Assembly: GCA_035771165.1 (NCBI GenBank) | Contig: JAWNZC010000473.1 | Coordinates: forward strand, 5,003,001-5,067,000 | Length of the DNA: 64,000 bases | DNA from: Paragorgia papillata | Lineage: Eukaryota > Cnidaria > Anthozoa > Scleralcyonacea > Coralliidae | Direction of reading: 5' to 3' | Shown: positions 51,401 to 62,828 of the stretch, piece by piece | Position numbering within the stretch: the stretch's first letter is position 1 | Layout: each line of letters begins with the position of its first letter | Notes under the pieces: model-generated | Database searches by the model: none | Seen by the model: the letters and a program-made list of their open reading frames with translations, nothing else | Told to the model about the DNA's origin: nothing | Translations under genes and position numbers: made by a program

Positions 51401-51416
51401 GCCATTTCTACTGTAA
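48405..51416 (+). pseudogene. hAT-like transposase-derived gene with PHD-like finger, four exons, last exon frameshifted
   Basis: Exons 48405-48618, 48992-49057, 49271-49559 and 49650 onward join in a consistent frame with GT donors and AG acceptors. Exon 1 has a PHD/RING-like Cys-His cluster (CCKCKGSCESHVCNSCRRP, HPFCG, CPDC). Exon 3 has a basic region and CMSCYNKYKEHGKG. Exon 4 contains CRICDEF and ITADKSTNHRVQNQITVIV, which suits the first catalytic Asp region of hAT transposases, then WDPAHLLDLVFKAHKE. A one-base shift near 50,805 and further breaks after about 51,190 end the frame. A decayed transposase or domesticated relative. Confidence 0.65.
48840..48955 (+). repeat. (TTTA)n-rich low-complexity tract
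   Basis: TTTA/TTTG repeats within the first intron of the gene at 48,405. Confidence 0.85.
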
Positions 51417-51805
51417 AGTGTAAATACGTGACAATTGTAAGACTTGCACATGGTTTAGTGGTTAACAACTTCATATTGCTATTTGCCTATTTTTTTATTA
51501 AAAAAGCAAACAGTGAAACGACAAACGCTCTCGATTATTTATAAGTTTTGATATTCTAAATTTCTGACCTCGCGGTTACGTAGTATGTCTATTTCATTTC
51601 AATTGAGTGGCCAGGCAGGCCAGCCGCCAGCGAACGCTAGGGCCTCTGGGCCTGATGGGCGAACTTGGTCCCAGGACACTGAGGACAGGTGAAAGGCCGT
51701 CATAGTGGTCATCCGCGCAAAAATTGGTTTCATTTATTGTATATCCGCGCCCAAAGACATCGTGAATTTTTCTTCTCCGCGCCATTTGCAAAGATTCCAG
51801 TCTGG

Positions 51806-52544
51806 AGCGAATACTCGTTAGTCGTTGACTCTCGCTGTAAATATTGCTGAATTGCAAATTAATCGGAATAAATTACAGAACACGGAATTTGGCGCTGACA
51901 CGCAGACGCTCTTATTCTGGTTATTTGGGATCTGGGATGGAGCGTCTGCACGCAGGCTAGGTACCACTGTGATCCTCTTGTATCCCTCTACCACCCACTC
52001 AAATATCGTATTTAACATAGAAACCCAAGCGCTACAGAGCTATAAAAAGACGGCGCATATTTTTCAGAATTTAATTCGTCACCAGTCTCCCAAATATGCT
52101 GACAATTGCAAAAAAAATAATGCGACACTCACCTCTGGCGATTTTGATACATTTTGTGCCAAGCGTGCAAATTATATCAAACGTAGGTTCATGGCAAACA
52201 GAGTGTACATTGTGAAATTCTTATTTTGTTGAATTTGTTTGAATTCTTTTCATTGTTTCGTAAAGCCAATCATAACGCTCATATTTCCAGAGATTCCCAG
52301 AGCCACTTCACGCATCAGCGCGTGGGTCTGGGTACGAGAACGATCCCATTATAGTTATCACTTGCGCATTTGATTGGCTACTTTCGGTTTACGTCACCCT
52401 TTTCGTATATATAAGTCCTATTTTTATTTTATTCTATTCTTATTTCATCTCGTTTTACTGTGGATGAAGGACTCTCGGCAATTTTCGCCTTGCTATACAG
52501 TATATACAACACTGCTTACACAGTACTCTACTTTTCAACTTCAA
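51806..52544. other. Region without a supported gene
   Basis: A 135-codon + strand frame (51,825-52,232) exists but shows no domain and lacks a good start context. Nothing else recognised. Confidence 0.4.
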
Positions 52545-53120
52545 CTTCAACTTTATTTAAAAACACGGTACTATTTCACCTAATTACATGCATGGTGATC
52601 TTCCAAAAGGCCGTGTGTTCACACCAGTAGTTACAAATATAAAAGTATGCACAAGTCAACTATATGCAATGGATCGTTTTCACTCACGTGATCGGTGGCC
52701 CCATGGGGGTGGTGAAACAATACGAAATATTTGAATAAGAAAGAGCTAATTCCCATACCGTACACCAATATGGCCGCTATTTCATTGTTTTGGTACACCA
52801 ATATGGCCGCCGTGACGTCAGGTGAAAACGATCTATACAATAAATACAAAACAACAAAAGAATAAATAGAAAAGAACAACTATATACTATTATTTACACA
52901 ATAACTTCTTAATCTACTTTTAAAAATTGAAAGTGACGATGAACTCTTGATTTCATCGGATAAATTATTCCGAACTACTGAGCCTCTGTAACCAAACGTC
53001 CTTTTCAGATAATTTGTACTGGGTTTAGGTGGAACGAAATCATGTTCAGCCTGCCTAGTATTGTAGTCATGTTGTTGATTTGTTCTCTTAAATAATTTTC
53101 CTATTAATTTTTCCTACTTT
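52545..53120 (-). mobile_element. 3' fragment of a second LINE family
   Basis: The minus strand from about 53,120 to a stop at 52,880 reads the typical LINE C-terminus: HDYNTRQAEHDFVPPKP, then RTFGYRGSVVRNNLSDEIK and SLSIFKSRLRSY. Possible 3' UTR follows to about 52,545. The RT domain is absent, so it is 5'-truncated. The sequence differs from the LINE at 30.6-35.3 kb. Confidence 0.65.
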
Positions 53121-53976
53121 TTCTCTTCTTCATGTTGTTACTCGTTGGGATAGTAAAATTCTCTATATCATGAAAGTTAGCGTTCTCCATCACTCATTTC
53201 AGTATTTATTGTTCGGATTTTTGTTTATGATATCTCGTCCCGACAGCAATGGCGTGCGTATATCTGGCGGTTTAAAGCTCGGGATACACGTGCGATATTT
53301 TTCTCACGCTGGTAACGCAGTGCTTCCACAACCGAAATCCAGATTTCCTGTTTGTTGTCCTGATATTTCCTGATATTTTATTTAGATTTCCTTCAAATTT
53401 CCTTGACATTATCACGTGATATTTTTCACAAACCCACCCAATTATATATTGGGCCAAATGTGCCTGCTTGCAGGCTGTATATATGATTTTAACAAAAATG
53501 ATGAAATAGTCCAATAGCGCTTACATTTTTTTTGTTTTAACTTTAATTTGAAACTTTTTGTAAAAGCAATTGTAAATTAATACATATTCATATTTTCATA
53601 ATCAATCCATATAAAGCACGTGTAGAATAGAGAACAGAGAAGGCCAAAGGCCAACCCTAGAGCCCGCGAACTCAACTATCACCATGGTAACACTACATCC
53701 AAATGTTCATTGGTTCCAGGTTCGTAACTATTTGTAACCCTACCCCTCCCTCCGACAGTAATGATGGGAAATAGAAACCAGGCCACTGCAGGTGAACCGC
53801 GATCAACAGAAAGCCAAAAATTCACGTTAAAAAGTTAAAATTTCTTTAACATTTTTTTAGATTTCCTGATTTTCCTGAGATTCAACTCATCCTGAAAATT
53901 TCCTTTTCAAGTCAGGATTTCCTGACAATCAGGAAATTTCCTGCAAAGTGAAAACACTGTGGTAACGCAACGCCCG
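53121..53976. other. Intergenic DNA
   Basis: No gene seen. Contains repeated TTTCCTGATA/TTTCCTGACA pieces at about 53,345-53,945. Confidence 0.5.
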
Positions 53977-54456
53977 CACTTGTGCGGGTCAAATATTATT
54001 GCGTTGCCAGTGCGAGAGAACTGGCTACACGTGATTTTATGACGCCATCGCAACCATAGTTAGCTGGAAAAAAACGAGAACTACGGATACTTGACACCAT
54101 GACGTGTCGAAGAACGAAGCGAGCTGGCTAATTCAGATTATAGAAAGACAAAGTGTTTTGAGGGGCTCAGCAAAAAGTCAAGAGCTTATTTGTATTAAAA
54201 TTTGCTTGGGGGTAGTTAAGAACGAACCATATCATCTTCGTGTTTACAAATGCGTGGACGCTGAGAAGAAAGTCAAAATGTTGATTTTGTTTTCATAATT
54301 AAAAATGTGTATAATATAAAACGCAAGGAGCATAATATTAAACAAATTTATCACTGAGATGTTGTACATATCATATATCATAAAAACAAAACTTTCTAAA
54401 GTATTTTGTAAAATGTTTTACTTTTTGTTAGATTTTTGTCGTAGCGACGTAGCCTT
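53977..54456 (+). repeat. Direct repeat C1
   Basis: Matches 61,371-62,114 from CACTTGTGCGGGTC to GACGTAGCCTT, except that C2 carries about 265 bp more in the middle and small indels. An apparent 64-codon frame here is disrupted in C2 by a 4-bp insertion, so it is probably non-coding. Confidence 0.85.
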
Positions 54457-54594
54457 ATAACGCAGATTATGCTAATATGGAACGGATATCAACAAAGGTT
54501 AGGGAAGTAACATGACAACAGACTAACATCGATATTGAATCCATATTGATGAACTACTGTACCTATATAAGCTTACCTTAGAGCGACATATGGC

Positions 54595-54891
54595 TTACTC
54601 TAGCTTGTCCGCCTTCATGTGTTGTGGCAAATAAGACCGTCTCAGCACCGATGTCTTCCCAATCTTGGGGAAATACTCTCCGGCCGCCAGTACTCGACAA
54701 GCACTGATTCTCGCAGACAAATCAACATACATTTGCCGCAAAAGAACATCATCGCTGCTTTTTAAAGCACACAACGCATGATCTAACAAGCTTGTAGAAG
54801 CCATGAATCGATCGAATAGAATTTGACTGAACGAAGACCTTGCCGACCGCATTTTGCAGACTTCCGGTAAGGCATATTTTCGGCAAAGCAA
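54595..54891 (-). CDS. Candidate host first exon or small gene (98 aa)
   Basis: Open frame from MLCRKYALPEVCKMRS with a mixed, non-repetitive composition (LLDHALCALKSSDDVLLRQMYVDLSARISACRVLA). It ends at GAGTAAGCC, where a GTAAG splice donor overlaps the stop. A first exon continuing elsewhere is therefore as likely as a complete small gene. It lies next to a CCAAT-rich tandem repeat on its upstream side. No domain is recognised. Confidence 0.35.
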   Translation of the reverse strand: MLCRKYALPEVCKMRSARSSFSQILFDRFMASTSLLDHALCALKSSDDVLLRQMYVDLSARISACRVLAAGEYFPKIGKTSVLRRSYLPQHMKADKLE

Positions 54892-54934
54892 TCAACCAAT
54901 CAGATTCAACGATTTGCCTCGTTTTGGCCAATCA

Positions 54935-55190
54935 CAATGGGTAAATCGGCCAAAATCCTGAAAAAATCTAAAACAGTCAACGCTCGCGATTTGGACCAAT
55001 GAGAATGGCTAAATCGGCCTAAATCCTGCAACATTCTAAACCGGGATTGGCTAAATCGGCCTAAATCCTGCAAAACACCTAAACCAGTCAGCGCTCGCAA
55101 TTTATCTGGTTTGGACCAATCAGAATATCTAAATAGGCCCAAATCCTGCAAAAGTCTAAGCCAGTCCTCGCAATTTTTCTTGTTTAGACC
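54935..55190. repeat. CCAAT-containing imperfect tandem repeat
   Basis: About four diverged units built on GGACCAATnAGAATGGCTAA, ATCGGCCTAAATCCTGCAAA and CAGTCAGCGCTCGCAATTT. It sits just upstream of the minus-strand frame at 54,891. Confidence 0.7.
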
Positions 55191-55630
55191 AATTAGTAAG
55201 TTAATTATTATATGATGATATTTATAATTATTTCTTAACCGAATTTTCACCTTAGTCATCTGACTTATTTGACTAACGCTAAAACCGCACCTGAACGCTG
55301 TTCCTAAAAGTATGAAAATGTGTATTTATACTAAAACAATTATTCACGTCAGGTTCAATGAATATTGGTGAATAATAACCCCGACTTCGTCTCGGTTATT
55401 AATTATTATACACCGAATAATTCTTAAATAAATAAATATATATATATATATACTATAAGTGGGCTTACCTCAAATGTTGATGGTCGCTACTGTCAGTTTC
55501 ACGCTGGGCGATCTATATAGTATTCGCTCTATGTTTATGGTATTGAGCACTTTTCGACACTTCGCGAACAACACTTTGTTTGTTTGAATTTTTATAATAT
55601 GAAACTTCTCACACCTTTCCTTTAAGTAAT

Positions 55631-55701
55631 AGATAAATCCCGAGAACGAGGATGTATGCTTTTATATATCGCATACATCCAGACGTTCGAGGGATTTATC
55701 T
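55631..55701. repeat. Imperfect hairpin replacing the copy A hairpin interior
   Basis: AGATAAATCCC and AGGATGTATGC pair with GCATACATCC and GGGATTTATCT around a short AT loop. It is unrelated in sequence to the 55-bp-arm hairpin at the matching place in copy A. Confidence 0.75.
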
Positions 55702-55706
55702 GACTT

Positions 55707-55871
55707 AATTTATTATCGAGGAGGTTTTCCAACAAAGTTTTGTCTATTTTTTCCACCTTGGACAAAGATTTTCCTTGTTTTTTTCTTCATTTCGTATCTA
55801 ATTATTATTCAAGGTCTTTATGCGATATAAAGACCTCGGAAGAACAAAAAAAACCGACACGATAATAAATT
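55707..55871. mobile_element. Fold-back MITE, copy B
   Basis: Same element and position as 17,801-17,965. Confidence 0.6.
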
Positions 55872-56129
55872 AATAACTAATAACACCTCATCTCCATCCA
55901 CCGTGACACACAGTCACGTTGTTTGGACATGTGAATGCTGAGGCCTGAAGGATTAGCCTGCATGCTGGCCTGACTTTTGCCCGACTTTAGCAGTTTCCAC
56001 CAGGGAAAAAACAATGTTAGTTCTTCAATGTACAGTTGGTGGAAATAAAAACAACACAAAAACTGGTGAGTAGAAAAAAAATATCGCAGAACGGAAAATC
56101 TGTAATCCAAAAACTAAGTCTGGCCTAAA

Positions 56130-56500
56130 GTCAAATTTTAATAATACATTTGTGGATGAACATTTTCATTTTGGCCAAAAACAGAGGTGGGTAGTGGGTA
56201 AAATGAGCACTTAACTGGTCAAATACAGTAAAAAGGCTCTGTCCCGTATGTATTCTTTTATCATGATAATACAATGTACTTATGTGTTCTGTTATGATAC
56301 AGTAAGTTACCTGACTGCGAAAATGTTTTGTCACAGATATCACACTTAAATGATTTTGTCCCAGAATGAGTTCTTCGGTGATATATGTACTTTAATTCAT
56401 CTGACTTGGGAAATGCTTTGTCACAGATATTACACTTGAATTGTTTCTCCCCCATATGTGTTCTTTTATGAACTACTAAATAACTACTAAATATTCTTTT
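56130..56500 (-). pseudogene. Decayed C-terminal zinc-finger tail of gene B
   Basis: Finger-like pieces in shifted frames, including [20 protein letters not shown] (with an extra residue) and [19 protein letters not shown], follow the stop at 56502. They correspond to the tail after gene A. Confidence 0.65.
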
Positions 56501-56501
56501 A

Positions 56502-58376
56502 TCATGATGATACAATGTATTTATGTGTTCTTTTATGAACTACTAAATGACTTGACTGAGAAAATGCTTTGTCACAGATATCACACTTGAATTGTTTCTC
56601 CCCCGTATGTGTTCTTTTATGAACTACTAAATTACTTGACTGAGAAAATGTTTTGTCACAGATATCACATTTGAATGGTTTCTCTCCAGTATGAGTTCGT
56701 TGGTGATATTTTAATCCATTTGATCGAGAAAATGTCTTGTGACAAACATCACATTTGAATGGCTTCTCCACAGTATGTGTTCTTTTATGACGTAGTAAGG
56801 AACTTGACTCGAAATATATCTTGTCACAAACATCACACTTGAATTGTTTCTCCCCCGTATGTGTTCTTTTATGAAATCGTAAATGACTTGACTGAGAAAA
56901 TGTTTTGTCACAGATATCACATTTGAATGGTTTCTCTCCAGTATGAGTTCGTTGGTGATATTTTAATCCAGTTGATAGAGAAAATGTCTTGTGACAAACA
57001 TCACATTTGAATGGCTTCTCCCCAGTATGTGTTCTTTTATGACGTAGTAAGGAACTTGACTCGAAATATGTCTTGTCACAAACATCACACTTGAATGGTT
57101 TCTCCCCTGTATGTGTTCTTTTATGAACTACTAAACGATGTGACTGAGAAAATGTTTTGTCACAGGTATCACATTTGAATGGTTTCTCTCCAGTATGAGT
57201 TCGTTGGTGATATTTTAATCCAGTTGATTGAGAAAATGTCTTGTGACAAACATCACATTTGAATGGCTTCTCCCCAGTATGTGTTCTTTTATGACGTAGT
57301 AAGGAACTTGACTCGAAATATGTCTTGTCACAAACATCACACTTGAATGGTTTCTCCCCCATATGTGTTCTTTTATGAATTACTAAATAACTTGACTGAG
57401 AAAATGTTTTGTCACAGATATCACATTTGAATGGTTTCTCTCCAGTATGAGTTCGTTGGTGATATTTTAATCCAGTTGATCGAGAAAATGTCTTGTGACA
57501 AACATCACATTTGAATGGTTTCTCTCCAGTATGAGTTCCTCGGTGATATTTTAATCCATTTGATAGAGAAAATGCCTTGTGACAAACATCACATTTGAAT
57601 GGCTTCTCCCTAGTATGTGTTCTTTTATGACGTAGTAAGGAACTTGACTCGAAATATGTCTTGTCACAAACATCACACTTGAATGGTTTCTCCCCCGTAT
57701 GTGTTCTTTTATGAACTACTAAATGACTTGCTCGAGAAAATGCTTTGTCACAGATATCACACTTGAATTGTTTCTCCCCCGTATGTGTTCTTTTATGAAC
57801 TACTAAATTACTTGACTGAGAAAATGTTTCATCACAGATATCACATTTGAATGGTTTCTTTCCAGTATGAGTTGCTTGGTGGTATTTTAATCCATTTGAC
57901 TGAGAAAATGCCTTGTGACAAATATCACATTTGAATGGCTTCTCCCCAGTATGTCTTCTTATATGAAGTAGTAAGGTACTTGACTGGGAAAATGTCTTGT
58001 CACAAACATCACACTTGAATGGTTTCACTCCACAGTATGTTCTTTTATGACATACTAAATAGCTCATCTGCGAAAATGTCTTGTCACAGCTATCACACTT
58101 TACTGGTTCCACTTTCTTCTCTTCCACTTTATTATTAACATGTGTTTTTTTATGATATAGTAAATAACTCAACTTGGAAAATTTCTTGTCACAGCTATCA
58201 CACTTAAATGGCCGCTTCTCATCAGTATTGTGTGTTCTTTTATGATCTCGTAAGTGACTTGTCTGTGAAAATCTCTTGGCACTGAAATTATACTTGTTCA
58301 ATCCAATACTTGGATGATGGCCGACGATGGTCGGTGTTGCCATACTGTACGGCGTACGCGATACTATAGATAGCAC
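56502..58376 (-). CDS. C2H2 zinc-finger array protein, copy B (624 aa)
   Basis: One degenerate finger then 20 C2H2 fingers with [10 protein letters not shown] linkers. The N-terminal 50 residues are the same as in copy A, while the number and order of fingers differ. Finger 3 again ends in Tyr. Finger 4 has normal spacing, unlike copy A. The same three-finger higher-order unit is present in at least three cycles. The C-terminus ends HKRTHKYIVSS at a stop that truncates a once longer array. No KRAB, SCAN or BTB domain is seen. The paralogues probably differ in DNA target because the contact residues of individual fingers have shuffled. Confidence 0.85.
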   Translation of the reverse strand: MLSIVSRTPYSMATPTIVGHHPSIGLNKYNFSAKRFSQTSHLRDHKRTHNTDEKRPFKCDSCDKKFSKLSYLLYHKKTHVNNKVEEKKVEPVKCDSCDKTFSQMSYLVCHKRTYCGVKPFKCDVCDKTFSQSSTLLLHIRRHTGEKPFKCDICHKAFSQSNGLKYHQATHTGKKPFKCDICDETFSQSSNLVVHKRTHTGEKQFKCDICDKAFSRASHLVVHKRTHTGEKPFKCDVCDKTYFESSSLLRHKRTHTREKPFKCDVCHKAFSLSNGLKYHRGTHTGEKPFKCDVCHKTFSRSTGLKYHQRTHTGEKPFKCDICDKTFSQSSYLVIHKRTHMGEKPFKCDVCDKTYFESSSLLRHKRTHTGEKPFKCDVCHKTFSQSTGLKYHQRTHTGEKPFKCDTCDKTFSQSHRLVVHKRTHTGEKPFKCDVCDKTYFESSSLLRHKRTHTGEKPFKCDVCHKTFSLSTGLKYHQRTHTGEKPFKCDICDKTFSQSSHLRFHKRTHTGEKQFKCDVCDKIYFESSSLLRHKRTHTVEKPFKCDVCHKTFSRSNGLKYHQRTHTGEKPFKCDICDKTFSQSSNLVVHKRTHTGEKQFKCDICDKAFSQSSHLVVHKRTHKYIVSS

Positions 58377-61361
58377 TTTTATAAATCCTCTGATGGCTGC
58401 TGGATCCTACCTGGATTTGAATAAAACTTCTTCTATACGAGGTAGCCAAAAACCCAAAGCAATAAGTCTCTCTACACTCTACAGTTACAGTAGGACAGCT
58501 AATTAGTGAATATCTCGACCAATCAAATCGCTTCATTTTCTCATCCTTCTCGCGAAGTTGATCGCTGAGAATTTTGCATTGGACTTAGAATACCGAATAT
58601 TACGCTATTGTCATTCATTTTTTTCTTTCAAAAAGCAGCGATATCGTTTGATATATTGTTGGACTATCCATATCTGCAGGATTTTGCAAGGTAACTGTAT
58701 TTTTTCTACTTTGTTTTTATCGTTTATATAGGTCGTGTCGCCCTAAGCGAAGACCCCACTTCCGGTTTGCCAACAATCTTCAAAGCAAAAAATCTCGAAT
58801 TCCCATCGAACGAATTCTCTAAGTTTTGCATAATGAGTTAAACAAACGTCCATTCTTTCGAATTTTTCACTTGCCCCTCATTGCCCCAGCAACGGTTTTC
58901 GAGATATTTACCATTGAATCAACTGTTGTCATTTTGAAGTTCACCAAGATGGCGCCCACTAATTTCAGCGGCCGCTGCTCGGCAACTCTACTTAAATTCG
59001 TTTTTCTGAAGAAATTCGTTAATAATAAGATTTTTCAATTCAATATTTGTTGTGTCTGAACTGTTGCTAGCTATTTGAATGTTGTTTTTTGTTAAATTAT
59101 GCATGATCAACTAACTGATAAATATTCAATCAGCGCTTCCTCAAGTTGGTAGGCCCTATATGTTAAGGTACTATATGTTATTCCATGGTTATTCCAAGGA
59201 ATATCTTACTTCGTGCACCTTTGCCACAAAAATGTTATTATAGCAGTTGGAGGACTGTGTATGTTAAAACAGTTAAAATTTTATATTAAACAATATTTTA
59301 TTTCTTATTAATTTTGCCTTGTGCTAGAGTATTTTTTCCAGTTTAACCCTTTCCCGACTAGACTTACTCCTTTGAAGAGTTAGGGTTACCTTAGCCTGGT
59401 ACTCTGGCCCATTCAAATCATATGCGCCAGGTAACCACTAAAGATTCTTTAACACATTCAAGGCATGTGCAGACATACAAATGGATTTAGCCCTGAATGA
59501 TGGGAGATTGTAATTAATGGTTACCTGGCCCTTTTTGAAATTGGGCCAGGATACCAAGCACTTGTACATTTCTTGTTTTTTTGTTTGTCATGTTTACAAG
59601 GATACTAGGGTAACCCCTAACCCTGATGCTACCATCAGGGTTACCTAGTATCCTTGTAAACATGACAAAACTAGTAGCCAGGTTGTTTTGCCTTGTTTAG
59701 TAGCCATATAACTCACCTTGTTTGGTAGGCATAACTCACCTACGTGGGGCAACTTTTTACTTGTTCCAGGCTAAACATCTAATAAAGTTGACCCAGGTAG
59801 CAGGGTGACCATACCTGTGAAATTTTGCTTGTAATGGGCTAACTTTGACCTGGGTGCTAGGGTAACCCTATCTCCTTGTAAACAGGCCCTAAAGTTGTTT
59901 GGCATTAGCCAGCTAAGCCACTACCGGTAGTTGATTTGTGATTAATGCTGACTGCTGTCCAGTTGGAAATATCTATAAGGCATATACAGTAGCATACTCA
60001 TAATGTCATAGATACTTAATTTTTGTCGAGCTATTCCCAACTCTGAATTTTATTGAATCCCATTTTTTGATGAGCTTGGTCTAATTTTTGATTTCTAATA
60101 CAAAATGGGATTTATTTTAGGAAATTGATGAATATGGGGACAAGAATTCTTCTCACAGAAAATAGCAACATCACCAACATCACATGTAAACTGGATCTTC
60201 ACAACCAGGATTAGGCAAAACTGACCATTCCCTCCATAATTTTTATTTAATAGAAATATTCATCCTTTTTTGTGTACAAATATAAATTTAAGTTCTTTTT
60301 ATGTCTTGACTACTGTGATATCAACTGAACCAAACTGATCTTTACTTCTTCATGGAGCTAATCAGCATCTGTGTCCATTGCCTGTGGCACAAAATACACT
60401 GCCTATAATAAATTAATTATACTCGAATAATTATTTCTGTTATTATACAGCCAGTATGATAATTATACAAGTTATACGTGTAATGTTAAAATTCATTAAA
60501 GCTCTATGAAAAATCCACTGTTTCTTTGATTCCTGAGTTCTCAACACCACTTTTCCCTAGCAAATAAAAAATTCTCTAAAAAAAATATGGAAAATTATTT
60601 AGCAGTAGAGTAAACAATTTTAAATGCAATTAAAATTTAATATTGCAAAATTTACATGGCAGTATCTCCATTGATTTAAATAGTAAAGCAAAAATGTAAT
60701 CATTAACCACTGTCACAGGCTCTTCATTGAAATACTGTACTGCCTTAGTGCCTTAAATCACAAAAATTTGATTTAGGTATTTTATACCATCAAGAGGAAT
60801 ATTAAAGTTTTACATTGCTCTTCAGGAGTTAAAGAGATCTATGCTATTGTCTAGCACAGTAAATCAACTTTTAACTGTTTTAAGTGATACAGAAGTTCTA
60901 TTTGCAGTACATTAATTGTAGGGCGAATTTAAAAGTTACTTTGTGTGCTGTGACTAATGACTATATTCTCAGCGCAACTCGTATTTCTATATCTATTTTT
61001 ATGTCTAAAAACAGTTGTATTGACAATGTAGTACTTACATTGGTAAGAAATAGTTTTCTTGACTTCCTTCACGGTCGGGTCTTGAATATAGTTGAATACT
61101 TTAACAACATGGCTTGTAAATTTTGAGAACAGATACTGTATACACGTAGCTTGGGAGCATGCTCGGGAGCCAAGCAACATACTGAGTGTTTATTCGTTTT
61201 AGCACACCACATAAACCAGTTCGGTCTTCAAAACGGTAATATCGGAGTCGCAATTAACCACAAGCGGAGCTCCTCTTCTAGAAAAATTCATCATTCGTCT
61301 CCTCTTGCCTCCACGATAGCCATAGCCAAACACAAAATGAGCGCGGTAGTTGAAAAAACCC
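58377..61361. other. Non-coding upstream part of copy B
   Basis: Counterpart of 21,453-24,464 with frequent small indels; no conserved frame. Contains the same GTTACC fold-back. Confidence 0.7.
59584..59669. repeat. Fold-back repeat, copy B
   Basis: Same arms as 22,662-22,740 with an extra CCTAAC insertion in the left arm. Confidence 0.75.
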
Positions 61362-61370
61362 ATTATCTCC

Positions 61371-62114
61371 CACTTGTGCGGGTCAAATATTATTGCGTTG
61401 CCAGTGCGAGAGAACTGGCTACACGTGATTTTATGACGCCATCGCAACCATAGTTAGCGGGAAAAAACGAGAATTACGGATACTTGACACCATGACGTGC
61501 ATGTCGAAGAACGAAGCGAGCTGGCTTCGGCAATGCTGTTGCTCAGGCGGTGTGCGGCCTCTGATCGCAAAGCATGGCGAGCTATTTTAGTAAATCGGTT
61601 CATATGTTTGGCCACCGTCGAGTGAACAACTCTACCAAACTGTATTTTACAAGATATTGGACAAGTCTAACGTCCGAGAATGCTTAAAAGCGATTATAAA
61701 ATGTGTCTTGTTTCTGATAACTCCAAGCGTACCCTTTCAGTTTCGGCGCCCATAGTCAAACTGCATTTGCGGTTGAAGGAAGTTCTTGGTTTCAGATTAT
61801 AGAAAGACAAAGTGTTTTGAGGTGCTCAGCAAAAAGTCAAGAGCTTATTTGTATTAAAATTTGCTTGGGGGTAGTTAAGAACGAACCATATCGATTCATC
61901 TTCGTGTTTACAAATGTGTGGACGCTGAGAAGAAAGTCAAAATGTTGATTTTGTGTTCATAATTAAAAATGTGTATAATATAAAACGCAAGGAGCATAAT
62001 ATTAAACAAATTTATCACTGAGATGTTGTACATATCATATATCATAAAAGCAAAACTTTCTAAAGTATTTTGTAAAACGTTTTTGTTAGATTTTTGTCGT
62101 AGCGACGTAGCCTT
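61371..62114 (+). repeat. Direct repeat C2
   Basis: Second copy of 53,977-54,456, lying 9 bp after copy B ends. It holds an additional block at about 61,528-61,791 that is absent from C1. Confidence 0.85.
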
Positions 62115-62828
62115 CTTTTTCGAAAATTTAGTCGAGTGAAGAACATTATATTGACATGAGAAATCAAAACCCCAGAATAAAACTTGCTTCAGCATGCATA
62201 TATTTGAATGTTTGTACAATTGTACAAGTTCAGTTCTAAATTGTTGTTGTTGTTGTCTACTTTTTTAAAAAAAATTATTCACTGAGAAAGACTGGCTTGC
62301 CAACCGGTATCGTTTGCTAATAAACACAATCACCACTGTTAAAATGAAAGCAGTTGTTTGAAAGTTTTTGTTTCAACATTACTGCTTTTTTGTTGATCTC
62401 TGAAATTATACTTTCCAGAAACAATTAGTCACCTCGGTAAAGACGGATTTCCAGTCCTCGCACGAAGCAACGAAGCAGCTCGTTGCCGATAACTCGCGCG
62501 GTTTCCACTGTATTTCCGGCACACCCGGCTCGTTGCGATAACTCGCGGGGTTTCAAGACTGTTGAAGCGATACTGACAACGCTGTTTTTGTAAAAAACGT
62601 CGAGCTGTTTGACTATCCTGATGAAGCACTCTTGAGTGTTTGATATAGCATCTCAAACAAATCGATATTTCCATAGGCGTACGGCAAAATTTTGCAGGGG
62701 GGGCTGAACATAACTTGCCCGAATAAACGAATAAATGACGACGTCATAATTTATTAAGGGGTCCGGGTCATGCTCCCCCGGAAAAATGTTTGAACAGTCT
62801 CTGAAAAGATATTTCCTGTAATTGCGGT
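62115..62828. other. Intergenic DNA
   Basis: No supported gene. An 81-codon minus-strand frame at 62,429-62,674 has no domain. The stretch at about 62,690-62,790 (G-run then GGGGTCCGGGTCATGC) looks like a repeat end. Confidence 0.4.

Larger units (their letters stand above)
48038..51805 (+). mobile_element. hAT-like unit with transposase-like gene (3.77 kb)
   Basis: Terminal inverted repeats CCAGACTGGAATCTTTG (48,038) and its exact complement (ending 51,805), with further similarity at GCGCGGAGAAGA. The multi-exon gene at 48,405-51,416 lies between them. No matching target duplication is visible, so the insertion is old or the ends are altered. Confidence 0.65.
55452..61361. repeat. Segmental duplication, copy B
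   Basis: Direct copy of 17,671-24,464. It lacks the 453-bp MITE and about six zinc fingers. It has a different hairpin interior at its left edge. Confidence 0.9.

Noticed and set aside
54104..54298. 64-residue + strand frame in repeat C1
   Set aside because: The second copy of the repeat (C2) has a 4-bp insertion in the same stretch, so the frame is not conserved.
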